From JALHQU01 sp043745295 (lineage in GTDB: Bacteria > Planctomycetota > Planctomycetia > Gemmatales > Gemmataceae): a stretch of DNA of 9,943 nt. The stretch lies in the NCBI GenBank assembly GCA_043745295.1, contig JAYTTN010000054.1:1-9943 (forward strand), read 5' to 3'. This document shows, piece by piece, positions 1 to 6,551 of the stretch. The stretch's first letter is position 1, and each line of letters opens with the position of its first letter. The notes under the pieces were generated by a model. The model was not told where the DNA came from. It ran no database searches and was given only the letters and a program-made list of their open reading frames with translations. The position numbers and the translations under genes were made by a program.

Positions 1-2
1 GG

Positions 3-509
3 TTCCAGATTGTCCGCCCGCTCCTCGATCACTCCCGTGCGGACCTGCTCGCGTACCTGGCCACGCTCGGCCAGCCGTTCCGCACCGACTCCTCGAATGC
101 CGACCTGCAGTTCACCCGAAATCGGATTCGCGCCGAGGTGCTGCCGCTCCTGCGCACGTTCAACCCCGGCATCGTGGACGTGCTGGCGCGGCTCGCCGCG
201 CAAGCCGAGGAGGTCGCCGCGTGGGTGGCGGACGACACGCGAAAACTGCTGTTCGACGCGGAACTCCCCCGCTCCGGGGACGTGATCGTTCTGGACGGGG
301 AGAAACTCGCGGCTGCCGGCGAAGTCCGCACCCGCGCGGCGGTGCGAGCCATCTGGGAGCGCGAGCGGTGGCCGGTGAACGCCATGACCTTCGCCCACTG
401 GCGGCGAGCGGCGGCGGTCGCCCTCGGCACCCACCCGGCGGCCGACTTCCCCGACGGCGTCCACGTCCGCCGCGTCGGGAAGGTGGTCCAGTTGCGGCGG
501 CGGTCGTGA
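3..509 (+). CDS. tilS: tRNA(Ile)-lysidine synthetase, C-terminal part (5' truncated by window edge)
   Basis: TilS joins lysine to C34 of the AUA-reading tRNA-Ile in an ATP-dependent reaction, so the tRNA reads AUA instead of AUG; it acts in the cytoplasm. The reading frame is open from base 3. Its first 50 or so residues carry the family's mid-protein signature: RPLL, then a DSSN motif (seen as TDSSNADLQFTRN), followed directly by RNRIRAEVLPLL. The remainder is an Ala/Arg-rich helical substrate-binding region. A short C-terminal segment (FPDGVHVRRVGKVVQL) fits the end of the family's C-terminal domain. The N-terminal PP-loop ATPase domain with its SGGxDS motif is outside the window, so its integrity cannot be judged. 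The gene ends at TGA 507-509 and converges on tpx with a gap of about 50 bp. The family call is firm from the DSSN...RNRIR block. Confidence 0.9.
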   Translation, partial: FQIVRPLLDHSRADLLAYLATLGQPFRTDSSNADLQFTRNRIRAEVLPLLRTFNPGIVDVLARLAAQAEEVAAWVADDTRKLLFDAELPRSGDVIVLDGEKLAAAGEVRTRAAVRAIWERERWPVNAMTFAHWRRAAAVALGTHPAADFPDGVHVRRVGKVVQLRRRS

Positions 510-538
510 GAATTCCAGGCTTTCTTCGCCGCTTGAGA

Positions 539-552
539 ACCGCACCGGCGGT
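539..552. terminator. Weak stem-loop between converging tilS and tpx
   Basis: A short inverted repeat (ACCGC, 4-nt loop, GCGGT) lies in the roughly 50-bp gap between the two converging stop codons. It has only five base pairs and no T-tract on either side, so it is at best a weak bidirectional terminator. Position is the main argument. Confidence 0.2.
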
Positions 553-558
553 CGGCGA

Positions 559-1080
559 TCATCCCGCGGCGGCCGTCAGGGCGGCCAAGGCGGCGGCGTA
601 ATTCGGCTCGTTCGTCACTTCCGGCACGTACTCGACGTAAGTCACTTTGCCGCCGGCATCCACCACGAACACGCTGCGGGCCAGCAGGCTGAGCGGCAGC
701 CCTTCCAGCAGCACGCCGTACCCGGTGCCGAAGCTGTGGTTGTGAACGTCGCTCAGCGTCTGCATCGACTTCACGCCCTCGGCCGAGCAGAACCGCTTCT
801 GGGCGAACGGCAGGTCCAGGCTGACGGTGTAGCACGCCACCTTGTCGCCCATCGCGGCGAGACCGTCGTCGAACTTCTTCGTCTGCATGCTGCAAACGGG
901 CGTGTCCAGCGACGGCACCACGCTGAACATCCGCGCCTTCTTGGGCGTGTCGGCGAGCGTGACGGGGGCCAGCCCGCTCAGGCACTTGAAGTCCGGGGCG
1001 GCGTCGCCGACCTTGATCGCCGGGCCGACAAGGGTCTTGCCTTCGCCCTTGAACGTGACGGCGTTTTCGCGCTTCTGCAT
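559..1080 (-). CDS. tpx: Thiol peroxidase (Tpx, atypical 2-Cys peroxiredoxin)
   Basis: Tpx reduces hydrogen peroxide and organic hydroperoxides using a peroxidatic and a resolving cysteine, with electrons from thioredoxin. From the ATG at 1080 the protein has 173 residues, close to the usual 165-170. The peroxidatic Cys is C63 in PSLDTPVCSMQTKKF and the resolving Cys is C98 in LPFAQKRFCSAEG. These correspond to C61 and C95 of the E. coli enzyme. The family blocks SLDLPFAQ and a C-terminal TNEPNYAAAL are also present. An in-frame ATG at 1113 would add 11 residues but has no visible ribosome site. The ATG at 1080 has AGGTG four bases upstream and gives the family length, so it is preferred. Two further cysteines (C33, C83) are not family catalytic residues. 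The gene follows the upstream Uma2 gene by 78 bp on the same strand and may be co-transcribed with it. Confidence 0.93.
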   Translation of the reverse strand: MQKRENAVTFKGEGKTLVGPAIKVGDAAPDFKCLSGLAPVTLADTPKKARMFSVVPSLDTPVCSMQTKKFDDGLAAMGDKVACYTVSLDLPFAQKRFCSAEGVKSMQTLSDVHNHSFGTGYGVLLEGLPLSLLARSVFVVDAGGKVTYVEYVPEVTNEPNYAAALAALTAAAG

Positions 1081-1158
1081 GGGGCACCTGATGGAGGGAA
1101 CGGGACACCCCATGAATAGGCCGGCGGGGGAGGAATGGCGAGTGCGGCCGAGGTGGCG

Positions 1159-1719
1159 TCAGGCGAACAGGGCGGTCACGTCCAGCCGCCAGCCGGGGAC
1201 GGCCGGCTCGGCGTCGGCAAGGTCGCCGGGGCCGAACGCGGTGCCCGCCGTCGGGTCGCCCGCCGCGTACTTCGTCACCGTCCGCCCGACCGGGTCCACG
1301 TCCCACACCACGGCCGTGCCGGCCTCGAAGTAGTCCGCCCGCTTGTCCGCGTACTCCCGGTCCATCGCCGGCCCGTAGTCGTATTCGCTCCGCACCTCCA
1401 CGGCGAACGTCGGCGCGTCGAAGATGAACGACGAGTCATTCGTCCGCGGGCCGGCGTAGAACGATGCGTCCGGGCTGAACGACTGCCGGCCGGAGATGAG
1501 CGGCGGGTCGATGGCGTAGCCCAGGTTGTCGGTGAACGCCTCGCCCACCCCCCACGCCTCGACGAACGGGTCGAGGGCGAGGATCACCCGCTTGGCGATC
1601 CGATTCGGCACACGTCCGGTGGCCATGAGTTCGAGGATCCTCCCGCCGACCAGTTCGGCCTTCCCGTCGGCCCGCATCAGGTCGTCGAACGTGGCCGGGA
1701 ACGGCAGCTTCACGATCAT
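1159..1719 (-). CDS. Uma2 family (DUF820) nuclease-fold protein, copy 1
   Basis: A 186-residue protein of the Uma2/DUF820 family, which has a restriction-endonuclease-like fold. The cellular role is unknown, although the family is strongly expanded in planctomycetes and cyanobacteria. The expected PD-(D/E)xK-type pattern can be followed: E22 in AELVGGRILEL, D84 in FSPDASFY, E108 in FAVEVRSEYD, and K126 in ADKRADYFEAG followed by TAVVWDVDP. All putative catalytic positions are kept, so the protein looks intact. Start choice is strong: a GGAGG ribosome site lies seven bases before ATG 1719. The C-terminal part is family-typical (PGWRLDVTALF). Directly upstream is a degenerate region whose last segment copies the 3' end of the oxidoreductase gene at 4621-5715. 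The protein is clearly diverged from the second Uma2 copy at 6550-7155. DNA cleavage activity is inferred from fold only. Confidence 0.88.
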   Translation of the reverse strand: MIVKLPFPATFDDLMRADGKAELVGGRILELMATGRVPNRIAKRVILALDPFVEAWGVGEAFTDNLGYAIDPPLISGRQSFSPDASFYAGPRTNDSSFIFDAPTFAVEVRSEYDYGPAMDREYADKRADYFEAGTAVVWDVDPVGRTVTKYAAGDPTAGTAFGPGDLADAEPAVPGWRLDVTALFA

Positions 1720-1726
1720 GCGAATT

Positions 1727-1731
1727 CCTCC
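1727..1731 (-). promoter_or_regulatory. Ribosome binding site of Uma2 copy 1
   Basis: GGAGG (within GGGGGAGGA on the minus strand) is placed seven bases before the ATG at 1719 and fixes that start. It lies immediately after the end of the sequence shared with the oxidoreductase gene tail. Confidence 0.7.
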
Positions 1732-1775
1732 CCCGTGCGGTCGTCACGCGGTGTTCGGTGGCGGCGGCGAAGACG
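1732..1775. repeat. 44-bp direct repeat, copy A (41/44 identical to 4632-4675)
   Basis: The plus-strand bases match 4632-4675 with three mismatches, including an uninterrupted 27-bp identity (1749-1775). The offset is exactly 2,900 bp and the orientation is the same. In copy B the bases encode the C-terminus of the oxidoreductase; here they lie between genes. Homology is weaker but still visible in the protein translation for about 25 bp beyond 1775. Confidence 0.85.
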
Positions 1776-1912
1776 ATCTTCCGCCCGCTCGCCGTTTCGA
1801 GTTGGAAGGACGACTAGCGCCACCGGGATGGCAGCTCCTTCTCCTTCGCGGCGGCGGGGCCGGCCGCGCGAGCGTCGGCGAAGAGCGGGACGGCGAGCAT
1901 CAGTCGGGGCAT
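1732..1912 (-). pseudogene. Gene relic: small signal-peptide-like ORF with in-frame TAG, joined to an oxidoreductase-tail copy
   Basis: The 244-bp gap between the kinase and Uma2 copy 1 holds no intact gene. An ATG at 1912, with a weak TAGGG upstream, opens a 32-codon frame: a hydrophobic start MPRLMLAVPLFADARAAG, then AAAKEKELPSRWR, then TAG at 1814-1816. The same frame continues past the TAG as SSFQLETASGRKI and VFAAATEHRVTT. This second part matches the end of the Gfo/Idh/MocA protein encoded at 4621-5715 (LETVALCEA, VFAAATEHRVTT) residue for residue in register, with six differing residues between LET and VFAAATEHR. It then runs into the Uma2 ribosome site. What is seen is an interrupted frame plus a copied tail. 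That this is a decayed small exported protein fused to a duplicated tail is inference. The 32-codon ORF could alternatively be a real short gene, though nothing supports that beyond the weak ribosome site. Confidence 0.45.
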
Positions 1913-1963
1913 GGCAAAACCCTACGTCGGACGGGACGGGCGGTGGAAGGATGTCCGGTCATT

Positions 1964-4444
1964 CTATCGCCCGGTCACCCGCGCCAGAGGGAGTTCGGCC
2001 AGCCGCTTACGCCACACGGCGGCTTTCTCCGCCTTCCCCCACCGTTCGTAAAAGGAAATCAACTGTTCTGTGGCGATGCGGTAGTAGTGCTTCGGTGTAC
2101 CCGAATCGGCCCGCAACGCGGCTTCGGCCGTGATCAGGATCGGCTCGGCCTCGTCGTACCGCTCCGCCCCGGCGAGACTGACCCCGAACCAAAAAGCGGC
2201 CCACGGAACCATGAACGGCATTGGCGGCGCGGCTTTGGTGAAAATCTCGCGGCATTCCGCCATCCGTTCCACCGCCTCGTTCCACTGGCCTTGGGTCGCC
2301 AACCCGCGGCCCAGATCGATGAGGGCCAGTCCGACACCTCGGCTTTTCGGGTCTCCTGGGCGGCGGTCGTCGAGGACCCGGCGGGAGAGCGAGACGGCCT
2401 CGCCGAGGCGATTACGGTCCAGCAGGCACCGGGCCAGAAGCCCGCGGAGGCGGTCGGCGTTCTGGTGGTCCGGGCGGAGGCGCTCTTCGGCCCGCTTTAG
2501 CGATGCCCGGAAGAGGGTTTCGGCTTCCGCCAGATTGCCCCGGTACAGGAGGGTAGTGGCGAGAGTCGAGGCGGTGATGGCATACTTATCCTCCATCTGG
2601 CTTCGGTCCGAGAACGCCAGGCACTCCCGGAGCAACGCGATCGCCTCGTCCCGTTCGCCCCGTTCGTTCAATATCAGCGCCAGGTTGTTCATCGACGTGA
2701 ACGTGTCAATGTCGTCCGGGCCGAGGGTGCGCCGCCGGGCCTCCAGACAGTGCCGCATGTGCCCGATCGCCTCTTGTTTTTGGCCGATATCCTGGAGGGC
2801 ACCGGCGTAGGTGTCGAGCGAATCGAGCGTGTCCCGGTCTTCCGCACCCAGGACACGCACCCGCGCCTCCCAGGTCTCGCGCGCGAGACCGACCGCCAAG
2901 TCCGGTCGGTCGAGCCCGCGGATCAGGAAGTCGGCCAGCGCCTCCTGTGCCGCGAGCGTCCGCGGGTCGTCCGGCGGTAGGTGGGACCGCCGCAGATCCA
3001 CCGCCGCCCGAAGATTCTTCTCGGCCTCCGGCATGTTGCTGAGTTTGAAGTACGTCTTCCCGATGGCGAACCGGAGTGTCGCCTCGACGGTCGGCTTGTC
3101 GGCGAACTTGGGATTCCCGTCGATCTTGCGGGCCGCCCGGTTCAGCAGTTCTTCGACCGTGACCTTCTTGTCCCGACTGTTCGCGTCGGGGTCGGCCTGT
3201 CCGAGGAGGTCGTCGGTGAGGAATGCGTTCACCGCCCCGGCTTCGTCCGCCGCCACCTGGGCCGCGTTCCGCTCCCCCGCGACCTCACGGTTCTTCTGGC
3301 CAAGCAGGACTAAGCCGGCACCGGACGCGCCCAGTGCGGTGACCAGCAAGACCGCGGCGGTACTCACGAGAGTTCGGTGGTTGCGCATCCACCGGCGGGA
3401 ACGGGTCGTGATCGATTCCCGGTAGGCGGCGACGGGTTCGTCCGCCATCCAGTGCTCGACATCCGCCGCCAGCGCCTCGGCCGACGGGTACCGGGCGGCG
3501 GGGGCCAGGGCCATCGCCTTCAGGCAGACGGCTTCCAGCGAGCGCGGGGTCTCCGCCTTCACCTGCCGGGGCCGGGGGAAGTCGCCCCGCTGAATCCGCT
3601 GCTGCATCTCCGGCCAGTTCCCCTTGTCCAGGGGCGGGCGGGCCGTGAGGATCGTGTAGAGGACGGCCCCGAGGCTGTAGACGTCGCTCGGCTGCGTCAC
3701 CACGTCCCACCGCCCGGCCGCCTGCTCGGGGCTCATGTACGCCGGGGTGCCGACCGCCGACCCCATCGCCGTCTCGCTGCCGCTCCCGTCGGAATGGGGG
3801 ACGAGCGTTCCCTCGGTCTGGGCTTCCGCCCGAATCTCCTCGGGGCGGCCGACGACCTTGGCCAGGCCCCAATCGACGACGAGCGTTTCGCCGAACTTCC
3901 CGAGGAGGATGTTCTGCGGCTTCAGGTCGCGGTGGATGACGCCGCGGGTGTGGGCGTAGGCGACCGTCTGGCACACCTGGATGAACGACTGCAGCAGGCG
4001 GCGGAAGGCGACCGGGTCCGGCGGGCCGGCGTGGTACTCCTTGAGCGCGTCCCACAGGGTCGGCCCCTGCACGAACCGCATCGCGTAGGCCGGGCCGCCG
4101 CGGTCGTCGGTGAACAGGGCGTAGACGGGAACGACGCCGGGGTGTTCGAGCCGGGCGGTCACCTCGGCCTCGACCAGGAACCGCCGCCGGCTCTCGGGGT
4201 CGGAGGCGCGATTGTCCTGAAGGCGTTTCACGGCGACGGTGCGGTTCAGGGCGGCGTCGGTCGCGCGGAACACCTCGCCGATGCCGCCGCGGGCGTGCGG
4301 AACGAAGTCGCCGTAGGGGGCGGGGGAGGCGTGGAAGGAGCCCGTCGGCGGGCTGTCGGCCGGCCCGCCGTCGCCCGTCCGGGTGTCGCCGAGTGGGTGC
4401 GCGACGGGGAGGGCGGCTCGATCCGGATCGACGAGGGGGGACAT
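1964..4444 (-). CDS. Membrane-anchored Ser/Thr protein kinase with TPR C-terminal region
   Basis: An 826-residue Hanks-type kinase that phosphorylates Ser/Thr on unknown targets. Kinase domain, about 44-335: glycine loop ARGGIGEVFRATD (51-63), K73 in VAVKRL, probable alphaC Glu E92, catalytic HRDLKPQN (171-178; D173, N178), DWG metal motif (191-193) and GTPAYMSPEQ (232-241). The activation segment has an insert of about 30 residues rich in Ser, Thr and acidic residues. One membrane helix lies at about 358-382, so the kinase end is probably cytoplasmic and the tail on the other side. After it come TPR units of about 42 residues, of the kinesin-light-chain type (LGPDDIDT, NNLALILNERGERDEA). The first Gly of the loop is Ala and DFG is DWG; the latter is common in planctomycete kinases. 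GTG 4576 and ATG 4513 are alternative starts, but ATG 4444 has ACGAGG five bases upstream. The extra N-terminus reads as Arg-rich non-family sequence and would begin at the edge of the likely promoter. Confidence 0.9.
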   Translation of the reverse strand: MSPLVDPDRAALPVAHPLGDTRTGDGGPADSPPTGSFHASPAPYGDFVPHARGGIGEVFRATDAALNRTVAVKRLQDNRASDPESRRRFLVEAEVTARLEHPGVVPVYALFTDDRGGPAYAMRFVQGPTLWDALKEYHAGPPDPVAFRRLLQSFIQVCQTVAYAHTRGVIHRDLKPQNILLGKFGETLVVDWGLAKVVGRPEEIRAEAQTEGTLVPHSDGSGSETAMGSAVGTPAYMSPEQAAGRWDVVTQPSDVYSLGAVLYTILTARPPLDKGNWPEMQQRIQRGDFPRPRQVKAETPRSLEAVCLKAMALAPAARYPSAEALAADVEHWMADEPVAAYRESITTRSRRWMRNHRTLVSTAAVLLVTALGASGAGLVLLGQKNREVAGERNAAQVAADEAGAVNAFLTDDLLGQADPDANSRDKKVTVEELLNRAARKIDGNPKFADKPTVEATLRFAIGKTYFKLSNMPEAEKNLRAAVDLRRSHLPPDDPRTLAAQEALADFLIRGLDRPDLAVGLARETWEARVRVLGAEDRDTLDSLDTYAGALQDIGQKQEAIGHMRHCLEARRRTLGPDDIDTFTSMNNLALILNERGERDEAIALLRECLAFSDRSQMEDKYAITASTLATTLLYRGNLAEAETLFRASLKRAEERLRPDHQNADRLRGLLARCLLDRNRLGEAVSLSRRVLDDRRPGDPKSRGVGLALIDLGRGLATQGQWNEAVERMAECREIFTKAAPPMPFMVPWAAFWFGVSLAGAERYDEAEPILITAEAALRADSGTPKHYYRIATEQLISFYERWGKAEKAAVWRKRLAELPLARVTGR

Positions 4445-4449
4445 GGGAA

Positions 4450-4455
4450 CCTCGT
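4450..4455 (-). promoter_or_regulatory. Ribosome binding site deciding the kinase start
   Basis: ACGAGG on the minus strand, five bases before ATG 4444. Neither upstream candidate start (ATG 4513, GTG 4576) has a comparable site, so this supports the shorter protein. Confidence 0.5.
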
Positions 4456-4542
4456 GGGTATTCGCCACAGGAGTCGCGCCGTCGTGCGCGTTGGCCCGAC
4501 GCAAACGCCGCATCGATTGCCGGCGGGAATCGAAGAACCTCA

Positions 4543-4562
4543 CGCGGTGAGGCGGCACCGCG
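4543..4562 (-). other. Small stem-loop in the kinase leader
   Basis: A 7-bp inverted repeat (CGCGGTG, 6-nt loop, CACCGCG on the plus strand) lies between the candidate -10 and the kinase start. It has no T-tract. It could be a weak end for the upstream operon or a leader hairpin; chance is also plausible in DNA this GC-rich. Confidence 0.25.
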
Positions 4563-4581
4563 AGGACCGGGCGCACGCCGT

Positions 4582-4587
4582 ATCATA
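4582..4587 (-). promoter_or_regulatory. Candidate -10 element for the kinase gene
   Basis: TATGAT (5 of 6 to the sigma-70 -10 consensus) is read on the minus strand in the 176-bp gap between the oxidoreductase stop and the kinase start. No convincing -35 hexamer is seen 16-18 bases upstream. A transcript beginning about seven bases downstream would start near 4575, which excludes the GTG at 4576 and leaves a leader of about 130 bases before ATG 4444. That leader contains a 7-bp stem-loop at 4543-4562. Confidence 0.35.
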
Positions 4588-4620
4588 ACTGATCGGCGTC
4601 TGGTGCGAGCAGCCAGCAAC

Positions 4621-5715
4621 TCACAGGAACTCCCGCACGGTCGTCACCCGGTGTTCGGTGGCGGCGGCGAAGACGGCCTCGCACAGGGCCACCGTCTCCA
4701 GGTTGTCCCGCCCGCCGATCTCCGGTTCGGTGCCGTCCTCCACGGCCACCAGCAGCTGCGCCAACGTACCGACGAAGGCGTCCGGGAACCAGACCTCCGG
4801 CCAGCGGGGGCGAATCCAGGTGCCGGGGTGCCGGCGGGTGCTGTACTCGATGGTGCTGGGTTCGAGGGCCGGGTACTTCGGCCAGCCGATGGTGCCTTGC
4901 GCCAGCCCCTCCGTCCCTTCCACCCGCCAGGTGATGCGGTTGTCGCCGGCGACGCCTTCCTTGTTCGGCCCGGCCCACACGTCATCCCATCCGCTGGCGC
5001 GAACGCCGCTGTCGTATTCGAGGATGTACAGGTTGATGCCGTCCGTGTGCGGGAACGCCGTGCGCGGGTCGGGGCGCGTGCTGGCGAGGACGCGATCCGG
5101 CGTGCCCAGCCAATACCGAAATGTATCCAGATGATGGATACTCATGATGAACGTGGACAGCGACCGCAACCCCTCGGCCCACGGCATCCAGTGCGGCACC
5201 GCCCGCATGTCGATGCTGGCGAACACCGGCGCGCCGAGCCAGCCGCGAGTGAGCAAGTCCTTCACGGCGCGAACGGACTGGTCGTACCGCATGTTCTGAT
5301 TCACCGCCAATGTAATACCGGCGTCGGCACAACAATTCACCAACTCCTTCGCCTCACCGACGGTCATCGCCAGCGGCTTCTGCGCCAGAATGCCGCGCAA
5401 TCGCCCGCGGCCCAGTTCGCACGCGCGGCGGATCAGGGCCGGCTGGTTCTGCGGCGGCACGGCGACATCGAGGATTTCTACTTGGGGGTCGGCGAGCAGC
5501 GCGTCGAAGGTGGCGTGGACGGTGCCGATGCCGTGCAACTTCGCCGCGACCGCCGCCGCCGCCACCGACCGCGAGGCGATGGCGACGGGATTGAACCCGG
5601 CCTTGCGGTACGCCGCGAGGTGGCAGTCCCGCATGATGAACCCGGCCCCGGCGCAGCCGATCCGCCAGTCGCGGCGGCGGGGGAGGGTGGCGTGAATGTT
5701 CGGGGCGAGTTCCAC
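4621..5715 (-). CDS. Gfo/Idh/MocA family oxidoreductase
   Basis: A 364-residue NAD(P)-dependent oxidoreductase of the Gfo/Idh/MocA family, whose members act on sugars, inositols and related cyclic alcohols; the substrate here cannot be told. The N-terminal Rossmann fold shows IGCAGAGFIMRD (19-30) as the nucleotide loop. The strand DVAVPPQN (83-90) is followed by AQKPLAMT (111-118), where the family's usual EKP has Gln for Glu. The second domain carries HHLDTFRYWLG (194-204), the position of the conserved His/Asp active-site segment. The end, GGRDNLETVALCEAVF, is the typical family tail. No signal peptide is seen, so it is probably cytoplasmic. The GTG start at 5715 leaves a family-like N-terminus and lies 10 bp after the GNAT stop; its ribosome site is poor (CGAG), which suggests translational coupling. 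The last 44 bp of homology recur at 1732-1775. Confidence 0.9.
   Translation of the reverse strand: MELAPNIHATLPRRRDWRIGCAGAGFIMRDCHLAAYRKAGFNPVAIASRSVAAAAVAAKLHGIGTVHATFDALLADPQVEILDVAVPPQNQPALIRRACELGRGRLRGILAQKPLAMTVGEAKELVNCCADAGITLAVNQNMRYDQSVRAVKDLLTRGWLGAPVFASIDMRAVPHWMPWAEGLRSLSTFIMSIHHLDTFRYWLGTPDRVLASTRPDPRTAFPHTDGINLYILEYDSGVRASGWDDVWAGPNKEGVAGDNRITWRVEGTEGLAQGTIGWPKYPALEPSTIEYSTRRHPGTWIRPRWPEVWFPDAFVGTLAQLLVAVEDGTEPEIGGRDNLETVALCEAVFAAATEHRVTTVREFL
4632..4675. repeat. 44-bp direct repeat, copy B, within the oxidoreductase 3' end
   Basis: The counterpart of 1732-1775 (41/44 identical, same orientation). Here it encodes the functional C-terminus of the oxidoreductase (VFAAATEHRVTTV, minus strand), so this copy is probably the source. 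Confidence 0.85.
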
Positions 5716-5725
5716 GATTGGCTCG

Positions 5726-6541
5726 TCATTCGAGGGAGGGGAAGACCGAATCGTATTCGTCCTTTCGCAGCTCGGCGATGGCGTCCAGTTCGGCGCGTAG
5801 TCGAGCGACCTCGGCAGTCGAAGCGGCTCGCTGCTCCGGCGTCAGCAGGCCGTGTTCCGTCCGCCGGTCCAATTCGTTCGCCGCGCACCGCCAGCGGGCT
5901 TCCGTCACCATCTGGCAGGGCAGTTCGGCGAACCCGAAGGCGCGGTGCCAGGCGATGCTCTCCTCGTTGGCCAGCTTCGCGGCGCTGCGGACGCGGGGGT
6001 GGCCGTCGGCGGCGAGGGCGGCCAGCGACGCGGAGGCGACGAGCATCCCCAACCCCTGGCGGAAGCAGCGCGGCCGCACCATCAGGCAGTCGAGGATCGG
6101 CCACCGCTTGCCGATCTTGATCGCCGCGGCGGCCACGGCCACGCCGTCCCGCACCAGCACCCGCGAGGCGGCCGACCACTCGCCGCGGTCGTTGCCGAAG
6201 AACCCGGCGAGGTAGCGGTCGGCGTTCGCCGGGTACGTGTCGTCCGGGTCGTCGGCGTACTCCGGGGCGACCCGGAAGGCGTCCACGAACAGGTCGCGGA
6301 GGAGCGGGACATCGGCCTCGGCGATCGACCGCAACCCGGCGGCGGCGACGGACGGGGCCGGTGTCAGCCACTTCTCGAAGATGACCATCAGCCAGTTCGG
6401 GCGGAGGTGCGCGGTGCCGCCGAAGTACTCCCGCTTCCAGCCGGGGCGGATCGGGTGCGCGCGGCCGAATTCGACGGCCGACATCGGCCGCCGCACCGCG
6501 CGGAGTCGCCACGTCGGGTCGGTCGCGGCCGGGTGGGGCAT
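5726..6541 (-). CDS. GNAT family N-acetyltransferase with C-terminal coiled coil
   Basis: A 271-residue protein with a GNAT fold, which moves an acetyl group from acetyl-CoA to an amine; the acceptor is unknown. The core is at about 68-215: SIAEADVPLLRDLFVDAFR opens the domain, AVAAAAIKI and ILDCLMVRPRC are the central strands, and FRQGLGMLVASASLAALAADG (160-180) is the acetyl-CoA loop (motif A). ANEESIAWHRAFGF (191-204) is the usual C-terminal block. Before the core are about 65 residues with GWKREYFGGTAHLRPNW, a segment of unknown role. After it, residues 235-265 form a heptad-like coiled coil (EVARLRAELDAIAELRKDEY). The frame stays open upstream to 6991, but ATG 6541 has GAGG six bases before it and follows the Uma2 stop by 8 bp, so that start is preferred. 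It is the middle gene of a three-gene operon. Confidence 0.85.
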   Translation of the reverse strand: MPHPAATDPTWRLRAVRRPMSAVEFGRAHPIRPGWKREYFGGTAHLRPNWLMVIFEKWLTPAPSVAAAGLRSIAEADVPLLRDLFVDAFRVAPEYADDPDDTYPANADRYLAGFFGNDRGEWSAASRVLVRDGVAVAAAAIKIGKRWPILDCLMVRPRCFRQGLGMLVASASLAALAADGHPRVRSAAKLANEESIAWHRAFGFAELPCQMVTEARWRCAANELDRRTEHGLLTPEQRAASTAEVARLRAELDAIAELRKDEYDSVFPSLE

Positions 6542-6547
6542 GGCGGG

Positions 6548-6551
6548 CCTC
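6548..6551 (-). promoter_or_regulatory. Ribosome binding site of the GNAT gene overlapping the Uma2 stop codon
   Basis: On the minus strand the bases read GTGAGG, in which the TGA stop of Uma2 (6552-6550) overlaps the GAGG that precedes ATG 6541 by six bases. This ties translation of the two genes together. Confidence 0.6.

Noticed and set aside
29..1306. Minus-strand open frame of 425 codons spanning tilS, the tilS-tpx gap and tpx
   Set aside because: It crosses three separately supported features in the wrong frame and is dominated by Arg/Ala/Ser.
4445..4576. Longer kinase N-terminus from GTG 4576 or ATG 4513
   Set aside because: Arg-rich, no homology to kinase N-termini, no ribosome site, and it would begin at the edge of the likely -10 element.
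3377..4588. Plus-strand open frame of about 400 codons antisense to the kinase domain
   Set aside because: No domain, and it is explained by third-position GC bias of the kinase gene.
4393..6120. Plus-strand open frame of about 575 codons antisense to the oxidoreductase and GNAT genes
   Set aside because: Arg/Gly/Pro-rich translation with no recognisable domain, fully opposite two well-supported genes.
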